Source of the DNA: Acidobacteriaceae bacterium
GTDB lineage: Bacteria; Acidobacteriota; Terriglobia; Terriglobales; Acidobacteriaceae
Assembly: GCA_003165075.1 (NCBI GenBank)
Contig: PLSM01000128.1
Span: forward strand, 61,062 to 125,061
Reading direction: 5' to 3'
Length of the DNA stretch: 64,000 nucleotides
The position numbers and the translations under genes were made by a program. Position 1 is the first letter of the stretch, and each line of letters begins with the position of its first letter. Positions 24,830-31,749 of the stretch are shown here, in pieces. The notes beneath the pieces are model-generated. The model did no database searches, was not told the DNA's origin, and saw only the letters and a program-made list of their open reading frames with translations.

Positions 24830-25114
24830 TTAATCCTTTGGGACTTGAAGCATTCCAATCCACAGTAGATCTTTCCCCCGGTGTTCTTCCAGGAGTTTCG
24901 CCATGCTTTCAGCCACTCCTAAATCCGGCGCGTGATAGCGAAAGGTGACAACCTCGGGGCCGAACATGCATGTGATGTCGACACGAGTCCCCACAATCCG
25001 GTCAACTCTCCTGACCGTGACCGTTTCTGGGGAAGATACAAAGGTCGCAGCACGAGAATCGAAAGCTCCTGCACCGCCTTGCGGTGGCCAGCCCGGTAAT
25101 TTATTCACCTGCAC
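24830..25114 (-). CDS. Small hypothetical protein
   Basis: A 94-residue protein starting at GTG 25114, preceded by AGGAGG at eight bases, a strong leader that supports a real gene. The N-terminal third is Gly/Pro-rich. The rest (VDRIVGTRVDITCMFGPEVV, then LGVAESMAKLLEEHRGKDLL) looks like a small alpha/beta fold. No signal peptide or known motif. It precedes trmO by about 30 bases on the same strand and may be co-transcribed with it. Confidence 0.55.
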   Translation of the reverse strand: MQVNKLPGWPPQGGAGAFDSRAATFVSSPETVTVRRVDRIVGTRVDITCMFGPEVVTFRYHAPDLGVAESMAKLLEEHRGKDLLWIGMLQVPKD

Positions 25115-25224
25115 AGTTGCATCCTCCTGGGAACCCTATTTCTGATCGTACGCTGCATCCACGTTCCGTGCACATAAGCGTCAATTTGCGCATTACTCTT
25201 GGGCGATGTGCTCAAGGGGCGGGT

Positions 25225-26019
25225 TCAGACCTCGGCGTGGACTTGATCGGCGTCGCCGGCTTCGGCCCCCGAGGTGCAACCCGGCTGGCGCAATTCGTCA
25301 ATGGCCATCCGCAGGCGCTCGGTGAGTTCGTTGGTCTGGCGCACGGTCATTCCGGTGGTGGGAATGGGCTCGCCGGCCGTGAGGGTGAGCAGACCGGGAT
25401 ATAAATGGCGAGTGTGAATGGGGAGCAGGTCAAAGACGCCGTGGAGCGCGATGGGCACCAATGGCACCTGGGCGCGAATGGCCAGATAGGCGGCGCCGGA
25501 AAGGAAAGGCTTCAGCGCTCCAGTGGTAGTCCGCCCACCCTCCGGAAAGACAAATAGGGGCGTCCCGGCGCGCAGAGCCTTAACGCCCACACCGAGGCTC
25601 GACATGGTCGCACGGGGATTGGCGGTGTCGATCGGAATCTGGCCGGAGCGGTCCAAGTACCACCCTATAAACGCGATCGGCCACAGTTCTTTTTTGGCGA
25701 GGATACGGAACTGAAAGGGCAGCGCGGCAAAAATGACCGGCGTGTCCATGTACGAAGTGTGGTTGGAGGCGTAGACCGCGACCGGATGCTTGCGTAGATT
25801 CTCTGCCCCGCACACAGTGAGCGAACAACCGGAGCTCCATACCAGGGCCCGCGCCCAAGCCTTGGCGATGCGGTGCTGCATCCGGCCGGATTTATCCACG
25901 AAGGACACCAGCAGCGAGAGTGAACCGCAAACGACCGTAATTGCAGTCATGATGGGGATCTGAATCACGTTGGTGCGCCAGCGGTAGAGCCGGGGCAGCG
26001 GATTGGGGCGGGGACTCAC
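25225..26019 (-). CDS. plsC: 1-acyl-sn-glycerol-3-phosphate acyltransferase (PlsC)
   Basis: A 264-residue membrane-associated acyltransferase that makes phosphatidic acid. The catalytic HX4D motif appears as ASNHTSYMDTPVIF, the substrate-binding motif as FVFPEGGRTTTGAL, and VPLVPIALHG is the usual last motif. An N-terminal hydrophobic segment (IPIMTAITVVCGSLSLLVSF) anchors it. GTG 26019 overlaps the folC stop (GTGA), implying coupled translation, and the gene is the last of the two-gene folC-plsC operon. Confidence 0.9.
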   Translation of the reverse strand: MSPRPNPLPRLYRWRTNVIQIPIMTAITVVCGSLSLLVSFVDKSGRMQHRIAKAWARALVWSSGCSLTVCGAENLRKHPVAVYASNHTSYMDTPVIFAALPFQFRILAKKELWPIAFIGWYLDRSGQIPIDTANPRATMSSLGVGVKALRAGTPLFVFPEGGRTTTGALKPFLSGAAYLAIRAQVPLVPIALHGVFDLLPIHTRHLYPGLLTLTAGEPIPTTGMTVRQTNELTERLRMAIDELRQPGCTSGAEAGDADQVHAEV

Positions 26020-27359
26020 GGCCGCGCACCTGCCGGCTGTGGAATCGAGGCCAGGAGCAGGCTGCGCGCCTCACCCACCAGGTACACCGACCCTGAGATA
26101 ACGATGACCCCGTTCGCCGCACGCCCTTGGGCCAATTCCAGAGCGTGGCCCACGGAGTCAGCGGCCTCAGCGGGTGTGCCGGTCTGCGCGGCAGCGGCCA
26201 GCAGATCGCTCAATGGCGTGGCGCGGGGGCTGTGGATAGGCGCAAAGACGATGTAGTCGAAGAGTGGAAAGAGGATTTGGGCCATCTCCGCTACCGGCTT
26301 GTCGCGCAGGCAACTGAAGATGAGGGTGCGGGGCCGAGCATCGTCCCAGGCATCGCGCAGCCCGGCACGCAGGGCCCAGGCCCCGGCGGGATTGTGCGCC
26401 ACATCCAGAATCCAGTCGACGCCGCTAATCGCGATATGCTCCAAGCGGCCCGGCCACTGCGTCCTGCGAATGCCTTCAGAGAGTGCCGCCGGGCTTATGG
26501 AAAACCCATGGGCTGTCGCGAGTTCAACCGCCGCTGCAATGGCCAGGGCCACGTTGCGCTGCTGATGCACCCCGCGTAAAGGGGATGTCACTTCAACACT
26601 CGTGCCCAGGGCATGCACGGCATAGGAGCCTGACGACGCCGGGGCTGGCGGAGGCATGTAAGGCGCCGCACTTACTCCGCGCACATCCAGCTCGCTGGCT
26701 ACTTCGCCCAGGACGCGGTTGGCGTCGGGATGCTGCGGCAGGGTGATGAGTGTGCCGCCGCGGCGAAGAATGCCGGCCTTCTCCCGCGCGATGGCCGCAA
26801 TGGTCGAGCCCAGCCACTCCGTATGGTCGAGCGAGATATCGGTCACCACAGAAAGTAGCGGATCCACAACGTTGGTCGCGTCCAGACGCCCGCCCATACC
26901 AACTTCGAGAACGGCGATCTGGACTCCAGCAGCGGCAAAGTGGAGAAAAGCCATGGCCGTCAGGGACTCAAAAAAGCTGGGCATCTGGGCCAGCTTGCCC
27001 TTGAGAACAAGGTCCTGTGCGGCGTCATGGACGTGAAAATAGCCAGCCGCAAAGGCGTCGTCGGCGATTTCAGTGCCGTCAATGCGGATACGCTCGTTGG
27101 GCCGCGCGAGGTGCGGTGAGGTGTAGAGGCCGGTGCGCAGACCGGCGGTAGTCAGAATGGAAGCCAGCGTGGCGGCGGTCGAGCCTTTGCCATTGGTGCC
27201 GGCAATCAGCACCGACGGGAAGTGCCGCTGGGGGTGGCCGAGCGCGGCGAGCAGAACCCCGATCTCGTCGAGGGAAAACTTGCGCCTCGGCTGGCCGGGC
27301 CGCGTGTAGAGCTCCGGCGCCATTGCGCTCAATTGATCGATGGCCGCCTGGTAAGACAT
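26016..27359 (-). CDS. folC: Bifunctional folylpolyglutamate synthase/dihydrofolate synthase FolC
   Basis: A 447-residue Mur-ligase-like enzyme adding glutamate to dihydropteroate or folates. The P-loop is SVLIAGTNGKGSTAATLAS; other motifs are TSPHLARPNERIRIDG, AVLEVGMGGRLDATNVVDP, SLDHTEWLG (Mg/ATP His-Glu) and ILDVAHNPAGAWALR. The length matches the family. ATG 27359 opens with MSYQAAIDQL, the usual beginning. Downstream plsC overlaps by four bases. In many bacteria folC follows accD; here accD is 11 kb away. Confidence 0.95.
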   Translation of the reverse strand: MSYQAAIDQLSAMAPELYTRPGQPRRKFSLDEIGVLLAALGHPQRHFPSVLIAGTNGKGSTAATLASILTTAGLRTGLYTSPHLARPNERIRIDGTEIADDAFAAGYFHVHDAAQDLVLKGKLAQMPSFFESLTAMAFLHFAAAGVQIAVLEVGMGGRLDATNVVDPLLSVVTDISLDHTEWLGSTIAAIAREKAGILRRGGTLITLPQHPDANRVLGEVASELDVRGVSAAPYMPPPAPASSGSYAVHALGTSVEVTSPLRGVHQQRNVALAIAAAVELATAHGFSISPAALSEGIRRTQWPGRLEHIAISGVDWILDVAHNPAGAWALRAGLRDAWDDARPRTLIFSCLRDKPVAEMAQILFPLFDYIVFAPIHSPRATPLSDLLAAAAQTGTPAEAADSVGHALELAQGRAANGVIVISGSVYLVGEARSLLLASIPQPAGARP

Positions 27360-28028
27360 GGAATGTTCAGTATAGAAGACAGGGAAGAGAGATCAGCAGC
27401 CCGCACTTATTCAGGTTCAGGATCACTGTGGAAGAGGCGTCGACTGTGCAGGACTCGTCCTTCTAAAACCCCTGTCCTGTATGGTCGCGGACGCACTTTT
27501 CACATAAGCGATCTGCTTTTCACAGGGCTTTTTCGCACCCCTGTGGGAGTGGTGGGAAAAAGGGGTCCTTACACCAGTCCTCTCGACACGATTTCCAATT
27601 CCGCAGAATTGCACCGCCGAGATTTAGAAAACCGGAGCACCTCTCAACACCGCTCCACTCAGCAAGATCGCCCCTATTTCCACTTTTCCTGCCTGAACTA
27701 CGGGTACTACGGGAGTAATTAATCTTTCTTAACCCTTTTCCTCGACGCCGTCGCGCATTCTTCCTGAGCCGCGGAAACCACGGCTGACAAACCGGCGAGC
27801 TTCACATTTGCAGCGCCTATGCCTGACAGATGGAAAGAAGCCACGGAATCCAGAATGGAGCCCTGTTTTCCACGCGCACTTATTGCTGAAGATGAATACA
27901 ATCAAGAGCAAGAAACGACAGCCGTTTCTGCGCGGGCGCAGGTTGATGTAGAGTGAGGCCAGCGTGGAAGTGGATTGATTCGGTTTTCTTTTCAGCAGAG
28001 TCCCGCCAAGGCGGGCAAGGGTGGGTTT
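27360..28028. promoter_or_regulatory. Long non-coding region upstream of dnaN
   Basis: About 670 bases between folC (-) and dnaN (+) without a convincing gene. It contains two copies of CTTTTCACA near 27498 and 27515 and a GTTTTCCACG near 27867, which loosely resemble DnaA boxes (TTATCCACA) but are too few and divergent to call an origin. The folC and dnaN promoters must lie here. Short frames such as 27719 to 27901 (-) lack leaders and motifs. Confidence 0.35.
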
Positions 28029-29201
28029 ATGTCAATCGTGGAAACTGAAGTGGAGAAGCCGGCCACGCAGGGGGCAGCGATGGAAATTACCGTAAGCCGC
28101 CAGGAACTGGTGAAGGAACTGACCGCTACGCAAAGCGTGGTGGAGCGCAAGACCACTATTCCCATTCTGTCGAACTTTCTGATTGAGGCCGAGGGCGACC
28201 GGCTGAACATCACGGCGACCGATCTGGACCAGGCCATCCGCACCAGCGCGGAAGTGAAGGTGAAGAAGCCTGGCGCGTGCACTATTCCGGCGCGCAAACT
28301 CTACGACTACATCAAGCTTCTGCCTGATGGCGACATCTCCATCAAGATGCTCGAAAACCACTGGGTGCAGATTCGGAGCGGGCGTTCGAATACCAAGATG
28401 GTGGGCATGGCGCGGGCCAACTACCCGCAGGTGCCCGAGTTTCCTGAGGTGACTGCAACCAGCATTCCGGCCGCGGCGCTGAAGACGCTCATTGCGCGCA
28501 CGATTTTTTCCATCTCGAATGAGGAGTCGCGTTACACGCTAAACGGTGCACTGTTGGTGCTGAAGGCCGAGTCGCTGGCCATGGTGGCCACAGACGGGCA
28601 TCGGCTGTCGTTCGTTGAAAAGGGTGGCGAGACCCTGGAGGGCATCAGCGGCGAGAAAAGGGTGCTGATTCCGCGCAAGGCGCTGCAGGAGCTGCAGCAG
28701 TTGCTGGCCGTCTCCGACGCCGAAAAGGTGGAGTTTGCCGATGACGAACACACGCTGTTCTTCCGCGTCGGCCATCGCACCTTGAGCACGCGTCGGCTCT
28801 CCGGGCAGTTCCCTAACTACGAGGCCGTGATGCCGCGCGACAACACCAAGTTTGTGGTGGTGCGTTCGAGTGAGCTGTCGGCCGCTATCCAGCGCGTAGC
28901 GCAGTTTGCCGACGAGCGCTCGGGCGCCATCCGGCTGCGTCTCGAAGGCAATGAGCTGAAGATCAGCTCCAACTCCGCGGAGTCTGGCGAGAGCGAAGAC
29001 ACCATCGACACGCCCTATTCCGGCGAGCCGATTGTGGTGGGCTTCAACTCGGGTTACATCATCGACTTCCTCAAATCGCTAGGCAACGAAGGCGAGGTGC
29101 GGCTGGAATTCAAGGACTCGCAATCCGCCGGGCAGATTCGCCCCGAGGATCCCGACGCGGAATACAAGTCGCGCTATGTGCTGATGCCGATGCGCATCTG
29201 A
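28029..29201 (+). CDS. dnaN: DNA polymerase III beta sliding clamp DnaN
   Basis: A 390-residue clamp with three DnaN domains. Typical stretches are VERKTTIPILSNFLIEAEGD and LNITATDLDQAIRTSAEVKV in domain 1, IARTIFSISNEESRYTLNGA and MVATDGHRLSFVEK in domain 2, and the conserved ending SRYVLMPMRI. The ring dimer tethers polymerase III to DNA. ATG 28029 has AAGGGTGGG upstream; a start at 28080 (MEITVSRQ) would remove a 17-residue extension, and the frame from 27975 is less likely. dnaA is not adjacent, which is common in Acidobacteria. A strong hairpin follows the stop. Confidence 0.95.
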   Translation: MSIVETEVEKPATQGAAMEITVSRQELVKELTATQSVVERKTTIPILSNFLIEAEGDRLNITATDLDQAIRTSAEVKVKKPGACTIPARKLYDYIKLLPDGDISIKMLENHWVQIRSGRSNTKMVGMARANYPQVPEFPEVTATSIPAAALKTLIARTIFSISNEESRYTLNGALLVLKAESLAMVATDGHRLSFVEKGGETLEGISGEKRVLIPRKALQELQQLLAVSDAEKVEFADDEHTLFFRVGHRTLSTRRLSGQFPNYEAVMPRDNTKFVVVRSSELSAAIQRVAQFADERSGAIRLRLEGNELKISSNSAESGESEDTIDTPYSGEPIVVGFNSGYIIDFLKSLGNEGEVRLEFKDSQSAGQIRPEDPDAEYKSRYVLMPMRI

Positions 29202-29225
29202 AGAGAACAACGGAGGCAGCAAGTG

Positions 29226-29255
29226 CGACGGCCCGGCAGCGATGCCGGGCCGTCG
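29226..29255 (+). terminator. dnaN terminator hairpin
   Basis: A 13-base perfect stem CGACGGCCCGGCA/TGCCGGGCCGTCG closed by a GCGA tetraloop lies 25 bases after the dnaN stop. Only a weak T-containing tail follows, so termination may be assisted. Confidence 0.65.
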
Positions 29256-29385
29256 TGTCTGTGGGATATTTGAAAACGCGTAATGCGTAGTCGAACGGTA
29301 ACTTCACGCTTGATTCAAAAGATGTAAGTCTATATCGAGATCTGGGGCTCCAACCCGGAGCTGGCAAGTCAGCGGTCAGCAGGCC

Positions 29386-30141
29386 TCAGATGCCCGCGTA
29401 CCACGCGTAACCACCTTCAGGTGACGCGGAGCCCAGGCCCTTGCCGAACCGTTTGAGCGAGTCGGTGGCCGTGATGTGGGTGATGTATTTCACGCTCTTG
29501 TAGCCTAGTTGGCGGGGCACGCGCAGGCGGAGCGGGCCGCCGAACGACACAGGGAGATCGCCATCGTTCATTCCCAAAGTGAGGAATGTCTGAGGATGCA
29601 AAGCGTCGGCCATGTCGATGCTTTCCCACCAGTCGCGCTCGATGGAGAAGTACACGATATATCGTGCCTGCGGCAAGATCCCCACGGCGTTGAGCACATT
29701 CGCCAGGGGTGTTCCGATCCACTCGGCAACATAAGACCAGCCTTCCTCGCAAGTCACCTCGGTGATTTGGTTGTGGATGGGAAGACTTTTGAGGTCAGAC
29801 AGGGTAAGGGAGGCGGGCCGTTCAACCATGCCATCCACCGACAGTTTCCAGTCAGAAAAGCCGGTGGCTTGATGGCGTTTAAAGGCTTCGCTGGGCGGGG
29901 CGGTTGGGTTGGCAAATGGCACCTTGGAAATCATGCTGCGGGGGAATTCGCGGGCCAGCGAGTGTTTGGTGAGAAGGCGTTGGGCAGCGTAGGTGAGTGT
30001 TTCGCCGGGACCATAGATGCCGCCGTTATCGGGTGGGATGAGCCCATATCGCCGCGCAAGGTGGGCCGTGGCCAAGCCCGCCACGCCAGCAGTGGCGGCA
30101 AGGCCGGTGGTAATGAGCCTTCTGCGTGAAATGTTGCTCAT
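29386..30141 (-). CDS. MsrP/YedY-like sulfite oxidase-fold molybdoenzyme
   Basis: A 251-residue protein with a Tat leader (SRRRLITTGLAATAGVAGLA), as expected for export with a folded molybdopterin cofactor. The sulfite-oxidase fold is seen in FSDWKLSVDGMVERPASLTL, the Mo-ligand Cys in ITEVTCEEGWSYVAEW, YFSIERDWWESIDMADALHP, and PLRLRVPRQLGYKSVKYI. MsrP reduces methionine sulfoxide in periplasmic proteins with electrons from a membrane cytochrome. The gene start overlaps the stop of the cytochrome b gene upstream, matching an msrQ-msrP-like pair, though the partner here is a b561/thiosulfate-reductase type cytochrome. Exact substrate unknown. Confidence 0.85.
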   Translation of the reverse strand: MSNISRRRLITTGLAATAGVAGLATAHLARRYGLIPPDNGGIYGPGETLTYAAQRLLTKHSLAREFPRSMISKVPFANPTAPPSEAFKRHQATGFSDWKLSVDGMVERPASLTLSDLKSLPIHNQITEVTCEEGWSYVAEWIGTPLANVLNAVGILPQARYIVYFSIERDWWESIDMADALHPQTFLTLGMNDGDLPVSFGGPLRLRVPRQLGYKSVKYITHITATDSLKRFGKGLGSASPEGGYAWYAGI

Positions 30142-30932
30142 GTGCGCTTCGAGGGTTGTACCACACGCCCGGTAATCATGGCCCGCATGCGACTCCAGAA
30201 GCCGGCAAGAATAATCATCGCGATGTGGACAACGAGAAAAAACACGAGAAATCCGGACACGAAGAAATGCAGGGTGCGTGCGGATTGACGGCCCCCAAGC
30301 AAGTTGACGGCTGCCGGTACGGCGGAATCGAAGGCCGGAGACAAAGCGAGGCCGGTCCAGATGACCAGGGGAAACAGAACGAAGATCACCACCAGATAGG
30401 CAGTGCGCTGCACAACGTTGTAGGAGCGGCCTTCTGCTTCATCGGGCGATGCGCGGCGAAGATATTTTGCGAACACTTCACGGAAGGCGCTCCACCTTCT
30501 GTCGGCTGGCGGCGGAAGCAGGTTCTTGCTGAAGTGAGCGGTACATAGGCACGCGGCCGCGTAGACCAAGCCAGTCAGGACCAGGACCCATGCGGCCTCA
30601 AAGTGGAGATAGCGGCTCCAGCCATTCTGGTCAGGCATCACGTAGTTGTAGCCTGTGGGAACCGTACTTCGCGATGCGGGGATTGGCAGCGTGAAGAGTG
30701 CAGGAGTCCCTGAGTTGCCCGTTTCACCCCAATAGAACCGCGGATGAGAGATCACGATCTCAGCGCCGGTGATGAGCAAAGCAAAGAAGGAAATCACGGT
30801 AATCCAGTGCGTCACCCGGACAAGGGCAGTATGCCGGGGAGATACTGAAACAGGGAGCAGGGAAGAGGCTGGCACGCGGGGAGGATAGCATAAACCGGGC
30901 GCGAATAAGCTGGATGGCGCATCCTTCCACAC
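30138..30932 (-). CDS. Di-haem cytochrome b561-type membrane subunit
   Basis: A 264-residue protein with about four to five membrane helices: VTHWITVISFFALLITGAEI, YLHFEAAWVLVLTGLVYAAA, TAYLVVIFVLFPLVIWTGLA and LHFFVSGFLVFFLVVHIAMI. Histidines at HWITV, HFEAAW, LHFFV and VHIAM fit the four axial haem ligands of cytochrome b561/Ni-Fe-hydrogenase or thiosulfate-reductase cytochrome b subunits. It should pass quinol electrons to the periplasmic molybdoenzyme encoded directly downstream with a four-base overlap. The start is uncertain: GTG 30932 gives a long N-terminal extension of about 35 residues before the first helix. Confidence 0.82.
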   Translation of the reverse strand: MWKDAPSSLFAPGLCYPPRVPASSLLPVSVSPRHTALVRVTHWITVISFFALLITGAEIVISHPRFYWGETGNSGTPALFTLPIPASRSTVPTGYNYVMPDQNGWSRYLHFEAAWVLVLTGLVYAAACLCTAHFSKNLLPPPADRRWSAFREVFAKYLRRASPDEAEGRSYNVVQRTAYLVVIFVLFPLVIWTGLALSPAFDSAVPAAVNLLGGRQSARTLHFFVSGFLVFFLVVHIAMIILAGFWSRMRAMITGRVVQPSKRT

Positions 30933-30983
30933 GACGAGACGAGGGGCACCAGGCTATTGCTGTCGAAAGGGAGGTGGATCATC

Positions 30984-31691
30984 GTGAAGCCCAGAAGAAC
31001 GACCATCGTACTGTCACTCCTGCTGTGTCTCGCCGGTTCACCTGGTCTTCTAGAGGCTGCGGCACAGGCAGCCGGGCCGGCGGCAGGACAAACACCGGCG
31101 CAAATTGCAGGGCAGGCAGAAAGGCCGACCAGCACGCCGTATGCCGGCGACCTCTCGATCTTCGAGTACCCTGACCGCGATAGGAAATTGCATGTGGACC
31201 GAGTGATGGATCTGCTTGGGATCGCGCCGGGAAAGACAGTTGCCGACATCGGTGCAGGATCGGGATGGTTCACCGTGCGGGCTGCGGCGCGTGTGGGGCC
31301 CAGCGGCACGGTATACGCCGAAGATATTAATCCAAAGGCGATCGACTACATTACCCAACGGGCATCTCAAGAGAAACTCGAGAATGTGCGGCCAACGTTG
31401 GGATCAGTCGATGACACAAAGCTTCCGCCAAATAGCGTGGACGCTGTGCTGATCTTGAAAACCTATCATGAGTTTGCGCATCCCATTCCGCTTATGGAGA
31501 GACTGAGGATTTCGCTGAGGCCCGGAGCGAAGGTTGGCATTATCGACCGCAATGGCAATGGGACCGACCACGGGATCATGCCTGAAATAGTCGAACGCGA
31601 AATGGCGCAGGCGGGATTCGAACGCGTTGGGAAGTACGACTTCACCAAGACTGACGGGCAGGACTACTTCCTGATCTTCGTGGCGAAGTAG
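30984..31691 (+). CDS. Exported class I SAM-dependent methyltransferase-like protein
   Basis: About 235 residues. GTG 30984 has GGGAGG nine bases upstream and opens a Sec signal (RTTIVLSLLLCLAGSPGLLE). The mature domain is a class I methyltransferase: TVADIGAGSGWFTVRAAARV (motif I), GTVYAEDINPKAIDYI (motif II), NVRPTLGSVDDTKLPPNSVD and AVLILKTYHEFAHPIP (motif IV region). SAM is a cytoplasmic cofactor, so an exported methyltransferase fold is odd, yet such proteins are common in Acidobacteria. It may bind SAM during folding, act as lipid- or quinone-modifying protein at the membrane, or have another role. It diverges from the cytochrome gene. Confidence 0.85.
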   Translation: MKPRRTTIVLSLLLCLAGSPGLLEAAAQAAGPAAGQTPAQIAGQAERPTSTPYAGDLSIFEYPDRDRKLHVDRVMDLLGIAPGKTVADIGAGSGWFTVRAAARVGPSGTVYAEDINPKAIDYITQRASQEKLENVRPTLGSVDDTKLPPNSVDAVLILKTYHEFAHPIPLMERLRISLRPGAKVGIIDRNGNGTDHGIMPEIVEREMAQAGFERVGKYDFTKTDGQDYFLIFVAK

Positions 31692-31744
31692 AGCTCCCGA
31701 GCAGTGCTTGCAAATGCGCAAATCCCAGGTTTCCGGAGCTCTAC
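31688..31744. repeat. 10-base inverted repeat between convergent genes
   Basis: GTAGAGCTCC at 31688 and GGAGCTCTAC at 31735 form a perfect 10-base inverted repeat with a 37-base loop that contains a second small hairpin (TTGC AAATGC GCAA). It fills the gap between the methyltransferase stop and the glycosidase stop, so it may be a bidirectional terminator. Confidence 0.55.
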
Positions 31745-31749
31745 AGACG

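Noticed and set aside
27360..28028. Possible replication origin upstream of dnaN
   Set aside because: Only loose DnaA-box-like words (CTTTTCACA twice, GTTTTCCACG once) are present, without an AT-rich unwinding region or neighbouring dnaA. GC skew cannot be judged from this window.
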